Made by a program: the position numbers and the translations under genes. From the NCBI GenBank assembly GCA_041906305.1, contig JAYRJL010000009.1, forward strand, positions 1-64,000: a stretch of DNA of 64,000 bases. The letters are read 5' to 3'. Source of the stretch: SHVZ01 sp041906305. Lineage in GTDB: Bacteria; Pseudomonadota; Alphaproteobacteria; SHVZ01. Of this stretch, positions 43,232-53,600 are shown one piece after another (position 1 is the stretch's first letter; every line of letters starts with the position of its first letter). The notes beneath the pieces are model-generated. The model made no database searches, was not told the DNA's origin, and saw only the letters and a list, made by a program, of their open reading frames with translations.

Positions 43232-43335
43232 CAGTAGCCCCCTCTAATCGGGACCGGCTTCAGGTTCGTGCCGGCAGGACGCAAATGTAGGCTTGGGCGC
43301 CATCACCGGCAAGCGGGCGGCCCCCGCTCGCGCGG

Positions 43336-45225
43336 TCAGAAGGGGCGAAACAGGTGGCGATGCCGCAACAGGAAGCCACGCCCGACCCGGCTTCCGACGT
43401 GTCCAGTTGCGAATGATTCGCCCAACTGATCCCAGCGACGCTGCAGCGATTCATCTTCGGCGCTGTAGACGATGGTGCCGTCGGTGCGATCGAGCATCTC
43501 GATCGCGAGGGAGAGGATATCCTCTGGCGCGCTGTCGAGCGTTTCCAGGCCCCTGGCCGGCAGGCGCTGCGCATCATAGATCAGCGCGAGCGGCATCGAC
43601 AGGCACTCGTCGAAAGTGAGCAGCCGACCGCGCGCGCGCTCGCGGACCAGCTTCGGGATCCAGACGTCCCTCGACGTATGCAGGCGCTCGCCGCTCGGGA
43701 AGAAGTTCGCCGCCGAAATCGGCACGCCGAACATCGAGGCGACGAGCGAGATGCCCGAGCTGGTGCCGAGGACGAAACGGCACGATGCGGTCAGATAGAC
43801 GTCCATCCAGTCCGACTTGGCGTCCGACAGCGCGTAGTCGATCACGCGCTCCATTTTCGGCAATGGCGTCATGCTGGCGTCGCCGAGGCGCATCACCCAT
43901 CCGCCCCGCCGCGTGATCTCCCGGATCGCCGGCAGATAGGCGTTGATGTCGGCGTTGCGCGCCATCTCCGACGACAGCCCCTGCTCCTTCATGTAGCCGG
44001 ACTCGCGGGCATGCACGCAGACGAACCACGCACCCTCAGGCACGCCGAGGCGGCGCATCTCCTCGCCGCCGCGCTCCATGTGCCGTCGGGTCAGGTCGAG
44101 AAGCGCGCCCCTCCCCTGCCGCTGCCACTCCTCCTGGACCGCGAAGTAGGCGCGGTTCTTCGACATCGCCCGCCCGTCGGGCAATGCGACGTAGACGGGA
44201 TTGAACGGCACGCGGTCGGCGAGCGGCGCCAGCGCCGCGATGTGCGCGGGATCCTCGACGATGGAGATGTGGGGCCGCCAGTACTCGAGGAAGGACCGGT
44301 TGACGATGCGCTCGCGGGGCGCCAGCAGGATGGAGACGCAAGGCGGCAGCCAGCCGAGCTGCTTCATCTTCACGTGCAGGTCGAGCTGGAAGGCGAGCTC
44401 GCCGATGCGGTCCAGCATGACGTCGGGCTTGAGAACCCGGATGCCGAAGCGTCCGATCTCGTCCTTCGCCACCTGGTCCATCTGGTGGCGGATCAGCGGC
44501 GAGGCGAAGCGGATGGACTCGGCTTCCTCGCCGATGTCGCGCAGCAGCTGGACGACGGGAATGACGACCGAGGGTTCGCTTGGCAGCCGCTCGGCGGCGA
44601 TCCGCGCCATCGGCAGAACGAGCTCAGGCGGCGCGCCGGCCTCCTGGAGCGTGCTGACGAGCGCCACCACGCCCTCGCTGTAGGACGGATCCTCGACGAA
44701 GGAGCGATGGAAGCATTGCATCGCCTCCTGCAGCCGTCCGCTCCGGTACAGCAGCATGCCGCGCAGCACATGCGCCTCGCCGAAATTCGCGCGCATCGCT
44801 TGCGCGCGTCCGATCATGGTCTCGGCATCCGGCACGCGACCAGCTCGGCTGTATGCCTTGGCGATCCTCAGAAGCAGGGCAGCGTCGTCAGGAGCCAGCA
44901 CCGTCGCCGCGCGCAGGAGGGCGATCGCACGCGCGACGTCGCCCACGCCGAGACGCACTTCGCCGAGATCGACGGCCAACGCCGCGTTGGTCCGATCGAG
45001 GGCGAAGGCGCTTTCCAGCATCCTGAGGCCGTCGCCGTGGCCGAGCGCAACCAGGGAAAGGCCGAGTTCGCGCCGCGCCTCGGAATTTCCGGGCGCCGCC
45101 TTGCGCACGAGCTCGAGCAACGGCACGGCAAGGTCAGGTTTGCCCGCCTGGCGATGCTTCCGCGCCGAGTCGACGATCGGATCGTATATGCGAGCGCCGG
45201 AGTCTGCGTCCGACCGCCCGGTCAT
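43336..45225 (-). CDS. TPR-containing TIGR04372-type glycosyltransferase
   Basis: A 629-residue protein. The first 270 residues are TPR helices (LPLLELVRKAAPGNSEARREL; FGEAHVLRGMLLYRSGRLQEA). The rest matches a glycosyltransferase family of unknown acceptor (WFVCVHARESGYMKEQGLSS, NADINAYLPAIREITRRGGW and FVLGTSSGISLVASMFGVPI). The last motif has the acceptor/donor-loop look of a GT-B C-terminal half. TPRs suggest protein binding. It overlaps the DegT gene by 4 bp and ends the 50542-43336 operon. Confidence 0.8.
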   Translation of the reverse strand: MTGRSDADSGARIYDPIVDSARKHRQAGKPDLAVPLLELVRKAAPGNSEARRELGLSLVALGHGDGLRMLESAFALDRTNAALAVDLGEVRLGVGDVARAIALLRAATVLAPDDAALLLRIAKAYSRAGRVPDAETMIGRAQAMRANFGEAHVLRGMLLYRSGRLQEAMQCFHRSFVEDPSYSEGVVALVSTLQEAGAPPELVLPMARIAAERLPSEPSVVIPVVQLLRDIGEEAESIRFASPLIRHQMDQVAKDEIGRFGIRVLKPDVMLDRIGELAFQLDLHVKMKQLGWLPPCVSILLAPRERIVNRSFLEYWRPHISIVEDPAHIAALAPLADRVPFNPVYVALPDGRAMSKNRAYFAVQEEWQRQGRGALLDLTRRHMERGGEEMRRLGVPEGAWFVCVHARESGYMKEQGLSSEMARNADINAYLPAIREITRRGGWVMRLGDASMTPLPKMERVIDYALSDAKSDWMDVYLTASCRFVLGTSSGISLVASMFGVPISAANFFPSGERLHTSRDVWIPKLVRERARGRLLTFDECLSMPLALIYDAQRLPARGLETLDSAPEDILSLAIEMLDRTDGTIVYSAEDESLQRRWDQLGESFATGHVGSRVGRGFLLRHRHLFRPF

Positions 45226-46325
45226 GCCCGTCCGGTGAGCACGCGACGGATGACGGAAGCCGCGCGCTCGGCCTCCTCCTGGGTCAGCGAGAAGTGCGAC
45301 GGAAGCCAGAGGCCTCTGGCCGACGCATCGATCGAGGATTCGAATCCCTCATCGGCGAGCTTGTAGCTGTCCTGCCGATGGATCGGCAGCCAGAAGCGGC
45401 GACTGCCGATCTTCTCGGCGGTCAACGCCTTCTCGACGTCGTCGGCGCGGTCGATCAGCGCATCGGTCCATTGCGTGATCTCGCCGCCATTGTGGTCGAC
45501 CGCCGGGAGCACGATGCCGGGACAGTCGCCGAGCAGTTCCTGGTACCAGCGGTTCCGCTTTCGGAAGCCCTCGAGGCGCTTCTCCAGGCGATCGATCTGC
45601 GCGAGACCGACGGCAGCCTGAAGGTTGGTCAGCTTGAAGTTGAAGCCCAGCACCGGATGCAGGTCGTTGCCGCCGGTACCCTGATGGCGCCGCCCCTGGT
45701 CCTTGAGTTCGCGCAGCCGGTCGTGGACTGCGTCCTCGTTGGTCGCGACCATACCGCCCTGGCCGGTGGTCACGGTCTTGTTGGCCGAGAAGGAGAAGGC
45801 GGAGGCACGGCCGAAGCTGCCGAGCGGCCGTCCCTGGAAACGCGAACCGAAGGCCTCGGCCGCGTCGCAGATCAGCTCCAGTCCGCGATTCCTGCACAGC
45901 GCCTCGAGCGCCACGTAGTCTGCCCCGCGACCGTTGACGTCGACCGGCACGATCGCGCGCGTCCGCGGCCCGATCGCCGCCTCGGCCTTGGCGATGTCGA
46001 GGGCGAAGCGCCTGGGCTCGACGTCGACAAGCTTGACCGAGGCGCCGGTCAGGCGGACCGCGTTCGCCGTCGCGATGAAGGTCAGGTCCGGCACGATCAC
46101 CTCGTCGCCGGGGCCGATACCGACCGCCATCAGCGACAGCGCGATGCCGATGGTGCCGCTGGTGACGCCGACGCAATGCTTCACGCCCAGAACCTCGGCG
46201 CAGCGCCGCTCGAACTCGCGCGTGACATTGCCGTCGTTGATGTAGTTGGAGGCGATGACCTCGTTGACCTTCGCGGTCTCCTCGGGCCCCGTCTCGACGG
46301 AGAACCAGGGAATCGGCTTGCTCAC
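45222..46325 (-). CDS. DegT/DnrJ/EryC1/StrS sugar aminotransferase, copy 3
   Basis: A 367-residue PLP aminotransferase from a GTG that overlaps the NeuD-like gene (GTGA). The Schiff-base lysine is Lys183 in FSFSANKTVTTGQGGM, and the family pattern GVTSGTIGIALSLMAVGIGP is visible. It belongs to a different branch from copies 1 and 2 (perosamine synthase/PglE-like). With the acetyltransferase next to it, it should install an N-acyl amino group on a keto-sugar nucleotide. Confidence 0.92.
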   Translation of the reverse strand: MSKPIPWFSVETGPEETAKVNEVIASNYINDGNVTREFERRCAEVLGVKHCVGVTSGTIGIALSLMAVGIGPGDEVIVPDLTFIATANAVRLTGASVKLVDVEPRRFALDIAKAEAAIGPRTRAIVPVDVNGRGADYVALEALCRNRGLELICDAAEAFGSRFQGRPLGSFGRASAFSFSANKTVTTGQGGMVATNEDAVHDRLRELKDQGRRHQGTGGNDLHPVLGFNFKLTNLQAAVGLAQIDRLEKRLEGFRKRNRWYQELLGDCPGIVLPAVDHNGGEITQWTDALIDRADDVEKALTAEKIGSRRFWLPIHRQDSYKLADEGFESSIDASARGLWLPSHFSLTQEEAERAASVIRRVLTGRA

Positions 46326-46960
46326 GGCAATGGCACCCGCTTGCGGCGGCGCTCCAGCGGCCTGGCCGGCACGCCGACCACCGTCATGCCTTCCGGCACG
46401 TCGGCGGCGACCACCGCGCCGGCGCCGATCGTGGCACCCTTCCCCACCTTGACGCGCGGCAGGATCACGGCGTGCGAGCCGACATAGACGCGATCCTCGA
46501 GCGTGACGTTGCCGAGGATCCGGCATCCGGGCGCCAGCGTCACGCAGTCGCCGATCCTGGCGTCGTGGTGCACCGTGGCGCCGACGTTCATCTTGACCGA
46601 GACGCCCAGCACCGCGTCCGGTCCCACATGGGCGGCACGCTGCACGATGCAGCCGGCCCCCAGCGCGGCGCTCTTCGCGACATAGGCGTCCGGCGCGATC
46701 ACGGATTGCAGGCGATCACGTCCGTAATGCGTGACCAGCTTCGACTTGAGCCCGGTCGGATCGATCGACAGCACGACGGCGAGGTCCGGGCGCTGCGCCT
46801 TCACGTCGGCCCATGCATCGTCGCCGCCGAGATGGGGCGCACCGAGCGCGTCCGCCGCCGGGTGCATGTCGAACACGCCGGCGAGATCCCATTCCGGCAT
46901 CGTCTGGATCAGATCGATCAGATCCTTGTCGACGCCGACGATGGCGATCGGGCGGCCCAT
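46322..46960 (-). CDS. NeuD/PglD-like sugar acetyltransferase
   Basis: A 212-residue protein. The N-terminal half is a Rossmann-like substrate domain (IAIVGVDKDLIDLIQTMPEW), and the C-terminal half a left-handed beta-helix of hexapeptides (VGPDAVLGVSVKMNVGATVH, HDARIGDCVTLAPGCRILGN) ending in GMTVVGVPARPL. PglD-type enzymes acetylate an amino sugar nucleotide using acetyl-CoA. Its stop overlaps the DegT start and its start overlaps the methyltransferase stop, so coupling is tight. Confidence 0.88.
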   Translation of the reverse strand: MGRPIAIVGVDKDLIDLIQTMPEWDLAGVFDMHPAADALGAPHLGGDDAWADVKAQRPDLAVVLSIDPTGLKSKLVTHYGRDRLQSVIAPDAYVAKSAALGAGCIVQRAAHVGPDAVLGVSVKMNVGATVHHDARIGDCVTLAPGCRILGNVTLEDRVYVGSHAVILPRVKVGKGATIGAGAVVAADVPEGMTVVGVPARPLERRRKRVPLP

Positions 46961-48210
46961 CAGACGTCCAGCACCCGAGGCGTCGGCAGCGGCACGATGA
47001 ACTTGCCCTTGAAGCCCTTCTCGCGGAGCTTCGGCGCCAGCTCCTCGCCGATGTGCCAGGAGAGGAACAGCGCGTATTCGGGCTGGTCGGCGAGCAGCTT
47101 CGCCTCGTCCAGCACCGGGATGCGGGTCGAGGGGATGTACTTGTTGAGCTTGTCGGATCCCGGCACTTCCAGCACGCATTCCATCAGCTCGGAATCGATG
47201 CCGACGTAGTTGATCAGCGTCGACGCGCGGCTCGGCGCGCCGATCCCGTAGATGCGATGCCCGGCCTTCTTCATCGGCGCCATCAGCGCATGCAGGTCGA
47301 GCTTCGACTGGCGCACGCGGCGGCGGAACTCGTCGAAAACCTTGCCGTCCTGCAGGCCCTGCTCGCGCTCCTCGTCGAGGAAGGCCTTCACGCTCGGTTC
47401 GATCTTCCGCTCGCCCTTGCGCGCCGAATAGACGCGGATCGAGCCGCCATGGGTCGGAATGCGGCGCACATGGAAGATCTCCATGCCGTGACGCGCGAAC
47501 AGCTCGTTCAGGCTGCCGACCGAGTAGTAGCGGAGATGCTCGTGATAGATCGTGTCGTACTGGAGCGTGCGGATCAGGTCGCCGAGATAGTGGTTCTCGG
47601 AGATGAAGACGCCCTTCGGTCCGAGAAGCTCGAGGATGCCGTCGACGACGCCATGCACATCGCCGATATGGGCGAAGACATTGGCGGCGGTGATCAGCTT
47701 GGCGGCGCCGATCTCCTTCCGGGCCTTCGCCGCGGTCGCCTTGCCGAAGAAGGCGATCCAGGTGCGGATCCCCTTCCCGTTGGCGACGTCGCCCGCGCCC
47801 GACGGCTCGATGCCGAGCACCTTGTTGCCGGCGTTGTGGAAGTTCGACAGCAGCGTACCGTCGTTCGAGCCGATGTCGACGACGAGGTCTTCCTTGCCCA
47901 ATCCGACGATCGGCGTCGCCTCGCGCTGGAGGTCGGCGAAGTTGTCGCGGAGGATCCGCGTGGTGCCGCTGCGATAGGGGTATGTCGGCGGGAACAGCAC
48001 CTCGGGCTTCACCTCGGTGCCGATCTGGACCAGCGAGCAGTCCTCGCAGCGCAGCCATTCCAGCGGGAACGTAGGCTGCTCCTCGGCGCGCGTTCCGACC
48101 CGGGCCATGGTGTTCACCGGCGCGACATAGGCCAGGAACAGGATCGACTTGAGCCGCTGGCCGCCGCAGATCTGGCAATGGGTGACGGGACGGGAAAGGG
48201 CCTCGGTCAT
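46960..48210 (-). CDS. Zinc-site SAM methyltransferase (NDP-sugar C-methyltransferase type), copy 2
   Basis: A 416-residue enzyme with the same three-domain layout as the one at 35597-36817. It has an N-terminal Cys module (HCQICGGQRL; LRCEDCSLVQIG), a SAM domain (LVVDIGSNDGTLLSNFHNAG), and a C-terminal Rossmann part (HRIYGIGAPSRASTLINYVG). The segment IYHEHLRYYSVGSL carries the His-type base of C-methyltransferases. It overlaps the SDR gene as ATGA. Confidence 0.88.
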   Translation of the reverse strand: MTEALSRPVTHCQICGGQRLKSILFLAYVAPVNTMARVGTRAEEQPTFPLEWLRCEDCSLVQIGTEVKPEVLFPPTYPYRSGTTRILRDNFADLQREATPIVGLGKEDLVVDIGSNDGTLLSNFHNAGNKVLGIEPSGAGDVANGKGIRTWIAFFGKATAAKARKEIGAAKLITAANVFAHIGDVHGVVDGILELLGPKGVFISENHYLGDLIRTLQYDTIYHEHLRYYSVGSLNELFARHGMEIFHVRRIPTHGGSIRVYSARKGERKIEPSVKAFLDEEREQGLQDGKVFDEFRRRVRQSKLDLHALMAPMKKAGHRIYGIGAPSRASTLINYVGIDSELMECVLEVPGSDKLNKYIPSTRIPVLDEAKLLADQPEYALFLSWHIGEELAPKLREKGFKGKFIVPLPTPRVLDV

Positions 48211-49187
48211 TTGTCGCCCTTGGGCTTCAGGTGTCGGTTCTTCACATACCAGTCGACCACCGGGGCGATGCCCTCGGCAAAGGGAATCTTGGGCTCGAAT
48301 CCGAGCGTCCGGAGCTTGCCGATGTCGGGAGAGCGCCTGGGGGTCTGGCCGGCCGGGGAGTCGCCGAACACCAGCTCGGCCTCGCGGCCGAAACAGCCGA
48401 CAATGCGGCGCGCGACCTCGGCGATGGTGAGCTCCTCGGGATTGCCGATATGCGTGATCGAAAGGTGCGGCGCCTTGTCGATCACGGTGACGAGGCCGGT
48501 GGTGAAGTCGTCGACGTGGATGAAGGCGCGGGTCTGCCTGCCGTCGCCCTGGATCGGGAAGCGCACCTTGCCTGTGGGCTGCGCCTTCACCTGCTCGTCG
48601 GCACGGAGCGCCAGCTCCGGGACCACATGCTCGAAGCCCATGTCGGTGCCGTAGACATTGTGCGGCCTGAACACGGCGACGCGGTTGAATCCGGTGCGGC
48701 CGTAGTTGAGCGCGATCAGCTCGCTCGCGAGCTTCTGGCCGCCGTAGGAGTAGCGCGGGTTCAGCGGGTCGGGAACGATGAGCGGCGCGCTCTCGTCCGT
48801 CGGCACCTTCGGCGGCGTCTGGTAGACCTCGGACGAGGAAGCGACGACCAGATCGCCGATGCCGTTGGCGCGGCACGCATCCACCACGGCGAGCATGCCG
48901 CGGATGCCGACGTCGAGCACGAGCTCGGGCTGCGTATAGAAATAGGCCGTGCCGTTGACCGAGGCCATGTGCACGACTTGCGCGCAGCCCTTGGCGGCGG
49001 CGGTCACCTTGGACGCGTCGCGGATGTCGGCCTCGACCATCTCGACCTTGTCGAGCACGCCTTCGAGGCGGCGCGGATTGCCGCGCCAGTTGTTGTCGAG
49101 GACGCGGACCTTGCGGCCGAGCTGCACGAGTCGGCGAACGAGGGCGGCGCCGAGAAACCCAGTCCCTCCGGTGACGAGAACGGTCAC
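48207..49187 (-). CDS. NAD-dependent epimerase/dehydratase (extended SDR), copy 3
   Basis: A 326-residue SDR from GTG 49187 (GTGA overlap with the dehydrogenase gene). VTGGTGFLGAALVRRLVQLG is the NAD loop, VASSSEVYQTPPKVPTDESA holds the catalytic Ser, and RYSYGGQKLASE the Tyr/Lys. GDGRQTRAFIHVDDFTTGLV follows the 4-epimerase/4,6-dehydratase pattern. It shares the operon with a UDP-sugar dehydrogenase, so its substrate may be a uronic-acid nucleotide. Confidence 0.85.
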   Translation of the reverse strand: MTVLVTGGTGFLGAALVRRLVQLGRKVRVLDNNWRGNPRRLEGVLDKVEMVEADIRDASKVTAAAKGCAQVVHMASVNGTAYFYTQPELVLDVGIRGMLAVVDACRANGIGDLVVASSSEVYQTPPKVPTDESAPLIVPDPLNPRYSYGGQKLASELIALNYGRTGFNRVAVFRPHNVYGTDMGFEHVVPELALRADEQVKAQPTGKVRFPIQGDGRQTRAFIHVDDFTTGLVTVIDKAPHLSITHIGNPEELTIAEVARRIVGCFGREAELVFGDSPAGQTPRRSPDIGKLRTLGFEPKIPFAEGIAPVVDWYVKNRHLKPKGDK

Positions 49188-50542
49188 GAGGCGGCCGGAC
49201 CGGTGCCGTGGTTGCCGAGGGGAACGTAGATCCGTCCCTCGGGCATCAGGATGCTGTTGCGCGCGAAGTGGTTCCACAGGTCGTAGACGATGCCGGGCTT
49301 CGCCATGCGGTCGGCGAGGCTCTCGAGCGGCATCGAAGCGAAGACCGGGTGATTGTTGTGGATCACCGCGATGTTCGCGCCGTCGAGAACGTCGGGCAGA
49401 GATGCCTTCGGCTCGAGTCCGAACGCGCGCTGCTCGTCGGCCGAAACCACCGCGTCGAAGCCGCGGAAGCTCGCGCCCGGGAACGCCTGCTTGAGCTTCG
49501 CCAGCAGAGGGCGCGCCGTGGTACCGCGAAGATCGTCGGTCGCCGGCCGTCCCTTGAAGGCGATGCCGAGCATCGCGATCACCGGCTTCGCCGGAAGACC
49601 GCCGATGCGATCGGCCTGCGCCTTGATCGCGGCGATCACCTCGTCGGGCTGGCGCTCGTTGATCATGCGCGCAGCCAGCGTCATCTCCGGCTTGATGCCG
49701 AACTTCTCGACGCTCTCCGCAAGGATGTAGCTGTCCTTTTCCAGGCACGGCCCGCCGACCGGTCCCGGCATCGGCAGGTTGGTGCGCGGATAGCCGCGCT
49801 TGCCGGCCTGGATGACCTCCGCCGCCGAGATGCCGATCGCATCGCAGACCCGCGCGACTTCGTTCGAATAAGCGAAGTTCACGTCGCGCTGCGAGTTGTC
49901 GACCAGCTTGACCATCTCGGCCGTCTCGACCGAGGAGACGCGCACCACGGTCGGCGTCAGGAACTGGAAGAGCTGGCCTGCGCGCACGGTGACGTCGAGG
50001 GTCTCGCCGCCGACGATCTGCGGCAGCCAGCGCAGCTCCTCCAGCGCCTGGCCTTCGACGGTCCGCTCCGGGCAGAAGGCGAGGTCGAAGCGCTTTCCCG
50101 AGGCCGCGAGCACCGGATGGACGAGATTGCGCGTCGTCCCGATCTTCACGGTCGAGCGCATGATGACGAGATCGTCGTTCTTGAGGTTCTTCGCGACCTC
50201 TTTCGACACGCTCTCGACCATGTCCATGCGCGCGCGGCCGCCCGGGCCCATCGGCGTGCCGACGGTGATGATCCAGACGGTGGCCGGGCAGTTCTCCGGA
50301 ATCTTCGGGAAGATCTTGAGCCGTCCGTTCTTGACCGCGCGGCTGAGCCGCTCGGTGATGCCCGGCTCGGAGAAGTGCGCCTTCCCCTCCTTCATGAGGC
50401 GGACGAGGTCCTCGCGGATCTCGATGCCCCAGACCTCGAACCCGACCTCGACCATCACGGTCGCCAGCGTCAGTCCGACGTATCCCAAACCCATGACGCA
50501 GACGACGCGGTCGCGAAACCCGTCGGGTACCGTACTAGTCAT
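49184..50542 (-). CDS. Nucleotide-sugar 6-dehydrogenase (UDP-ManNAcA/UDP-GlcNAcA type)
   Basis: A 452-residue UDP-sugar dehydrogenase that oxidises C6 to a carboxylate in two steps with NAD. CVMGLGYVGLTLATVMVEVG is the NAD loop, and the catalytic Cys is Cys266 in GPVGGPCLEKDSYILAE. FCPERTVEGQALEELRWLPQ and IVGGET match the WecC/WbpA group rather than UDP-glucose dehydrogenase. It is the first gene of the minus operon and has a sigma-70-like promoter. Confidence 0.92.
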   Translation of the reverse strand: MTSTVPDGFRDRVVCVMGLGYVGLTLATVMVEVGFEVWGIEIREDLVRLMKEGKAHFSEPGITERLSRAVKNGRLKIFPKIPENCPATVWIITVGTPMGPGGRARMDMVESVSKEVAKNLKNDDLVIMRSTVKIGTTRNLVHPVLAASGKRFDLAFCPERTVEGQALEELRWLPQIVGGETLDVTVRAGQLFQFLTPTVVRVSSVETAEMVKLVDNSQRDVNFAYSNEVARVCDAIGISAAEVIQAGKRGYPRTNLPMPGPVGGPCLEKDSYILAESVEKFGIKPEMTLAARMINERQPDEVIAAIKAQADRIGGLPAKPVIAMLGIAFKGRPATDDLRGTTARPLLAKLKQAFPGASFRGFDAVVSADEQRAFGLEPKASLPDVLDGANIAVIHNNHPVFASMPLESLADRMAKPGIVYDLWNHFARNSILMPEGRIYVPLGNHGTGPAAS

Positions 50543-50575
50543 TCGAATCGCCTGGCGCCGCTCAAGTTGCGGCGG

Positions 50576-50603
50576 AGTATAGAAGCCGCTCCCCTGGGCG
50601 CAA
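50576..50603 (-). promoter_or_regulatory. Candidate sigma-70 promoter for the dehydrogenase operon
   Basis: On the minus strand TTGCGC (50603-50598) and TATACT (50581-50576) are 16 bp apart; the -10 matches five of six. It lies 34 bp before the dehydrogenase ATG, in the divergent gap shared with the OGT-like gene. Confidence 0.5.
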
Positions 50604-50645
50604 GCGGATGACCTGGACGGGAGCGTGGTGTAGCTTCGCCCCGCG

Positions 50646-53600
50646 ATGGACACCGCCGCAGAGCTTGAGAACGCCCGCGCGCTGCGCCGGTTCGGGCGCC
50701 ACAAGGCGGCTGCCGAGATCTGCCGGAAGGTCCTCGATCGCCAGCCCAATCACGCGGACGCGCTTTTGGTCCTAGGCACCGTCGCCGCCGACCTCAGCGA
50801 CTCGCGCTCGGCCGTCGGCTTCCTGACCCGCGCCGTCGACCAGGATCCGAAGCACCCGGGTGCGGCCCTGCTCCTGGCGGAAGTGCTGGCCACGCTCGGC
50901 ATCGTCGACGGCGCCGTCGCCTGGTACCGGGTCGCGCTCGAGGTGAAGGCGGACGCTCCCAGCGCCGCTCCGGCGCTCGCACGTCTCCTCGCCACCGGCG
51001 GCCGGATCGACGAGATCGTGGCGCTCGCCCGCCGCCAGCTCGATCAGGGTCGCCCCGCCGTCGCCGTGGAGACGGCTCTGATCGGCCGTGCCGCCGCGCC
51101 GAACGACGCCGACGCCGCCCTCGTTGCGGGCGAGGCGATGATCGCCGCCGGGGATCGGGCGGGCGCGGCGGGATCGCTCCGTGCGGCCGCCGCGAATCGC
51201 ACTCAGGACGCAAGGCTGCTGGCGATGCTGGCGCGCTCGCTCGGAGGAGAGCCGGCCTGGCTACGGCGCGCCCTGTCGATTGCCGAAAGCGGCGGGGTGC
51301 GAGCGGAACTCGGCGCGGCCCTGTCCGGCCGCGGCGATCAGGCCGGCGCCCAACGCTGCTTCGAGATCGCCCTGGCCGCCGATCGCGACGATCGGATGGC
51401 GCTCAACGGTCTTGCGCGGCTCCGATTGCTGCAGGGCGAACCCGACGGCGCGATCGGACTCGCCCGCCGCCGCCTGGCCTCGGATCCGGAAGATGCCGAG
51501 GCGGCGTGGATCCTGGGCGCAGCGCTCACGCGTCGCGAGCTTGCCGGCTCGGCCATGACCTTCGCCCAGAGCGCGGCCAAAGCCGGGCGCCTGCCGGTCA
51601 TGCGCGCCATCGCCGCGGGCGTCATCTCGGTCGATCGCGAACGCATGGACGCCTGGCGCATGCTCGGGAGTCCGCGCGCGTTCCGGGTCATTCTCGGACG
51701 CGAACCGGCGGATGCCGGCGCCATGGTCGGGATCGCCGCGGAAGGTACCGACGACAACGCACTCGCTTGGCTCGAGCGCGCGATCCGGCTCGACACCAGC
51801 GCGGCGACGGTGCTCCCGCTGGCGCGCGTGCTCGTCCGGAGCGGCGGAACGGAAGCGGCAACGGCCCTGCTCCGGCAGCTGCTGACGACGCTGGATCCGA
51901 GGCGAGGCCCGGTTCCGCCGGATCTTCCGGCGCTGCTGACGGAGATCGGGGAAGCCGAACCTGCGATCCGCCTGCTGGACGTCATGACGTCGGCCGATCC
52001 GGAGAATCCCGACCTCGCCGACAGCCAGATCCGCGCACTTTCGCGCCACGGCGATGCCGCAAGCCTCGTGCGGTTGAGCCGCAGCCACGGCGAGAAGCGG
52101 CGCACCCCGTTCGCCGCGGCCGCGCTGGGGGCGGCACGCAAGCTCAAGCCCGACAGCGCCGAGCTCGCCCTCCTCCACGGCCATGCCTTGGCGGAGAACG
52201 GCGAGAGAGCGGCGGCCGTCGACGCCTATGCCGACGCCGCGGACATGATCGGGGACGCAAACCTCGATCTCCTGACCCAGGCCGGCCAGGCGCTCGTCGG
52301 GCTGCAGGCGACGAGCCTGGGACTCCGCTACCTGCGCCTCGCGGTCGAGAAGGACTTCGCCAATCCCGGCCGCCACACCTATTCCTTCTTCTTCAGCTTC
52401 CTCAACCAGTGCGACTGGCCGGCCCGGAAGGACTACGTCGAGCGCCTGACCGCGCTCGCCGAGGCGAAGATCGCCGCCGACGACCCGGACTTCCGGATCA
52501 ACCCGAGCCTCTGGGTCTTTCTCGCCGCCGAACGCGACCTTCTCTATCGCTCGGCCGATCACTTCGCCCGTCACACCTTCAGCACCGCGCCCCCGCCGGC
52601 GGTACCGGCGACCGGCGCCGACCCGGAGCGCCGGATCCGGCTCGGCTACGTCTCGGCTTATCTCTACAGCCACAACATCGGCTACAGCCTGGCCGGCATC
52701 CTCCAGGCGCATGACCGTGCCCAGGTGGAGGTCTACCTCTACGGTTACACCCGCGACGACCCGATCCAGGCGACGCTCAAGCGGGAAGCCCATCTTTTCC
52801 GCCCGATCGACGGAAAGGACCCCGCGGCCATCGCCCGCCTGATCGCCGCCGACGGGATCGACGTGCTCGTCGACCTGGACGGCTACGTGAACAGCGCCAG
52901 CGGCCTCATGACCATGGAAGTCGCGAGCCGGCGGCCGGCACCGGTCCAGATGCTCTATCACACCTATGTCGGTCCCACCGGCACCGGCTTCGTCGACTAT
53001 GTGATCGCCGATCGAGAGCTTCTGGATGCCTACGACGATGCCGGCTACCGTGAGCGGCTGATCCGCCTGCCGCCCTGCTACTATCCGGCGGCCCCCCTGC
53101 CGAAGGCGAAAATCCCGACGGATCGGCAGAGCTGGGGCCTGCCCGAGACCGGGACCGTCTTCTGCAACTTCGGCCACTTCTACAAGGTCGAGCCGACGGT
53201 CTTCGACGTGTGGATGCGAATCCTGCGGCACGTTCCGGGCAGCGTGCTGTGGATGAACCACTGGGACAATCCGGAGGCGATGGGCAACCTCCGCCGCGAG
53301 GCCGAAGCCCGGGGCGTCGACCCGGCCCGGCTGGTGTTCGCCGCCGTGGCCACGAAGGCCATGCATCTCAACAGGATCGCCTTGGCGGATCTGTTCCTCG
53401 ACACGTTGGTCTATGCCTCGGGCGTGACGAGCCTCGACGTGCTCTGGGGCGGGGTACCCGTTCTGACGGTGCGCGGGTCGACCTTCGCCCGCAGGGTCGG
53501 CGCCAGCCTCAATGCCGGACTCGGCATGGAAGACATGACCTGCCCGGACGCCGCGACGTACGAGGAGCTGGCCGTGGCGCTGGGGACGGACCGACCGCGG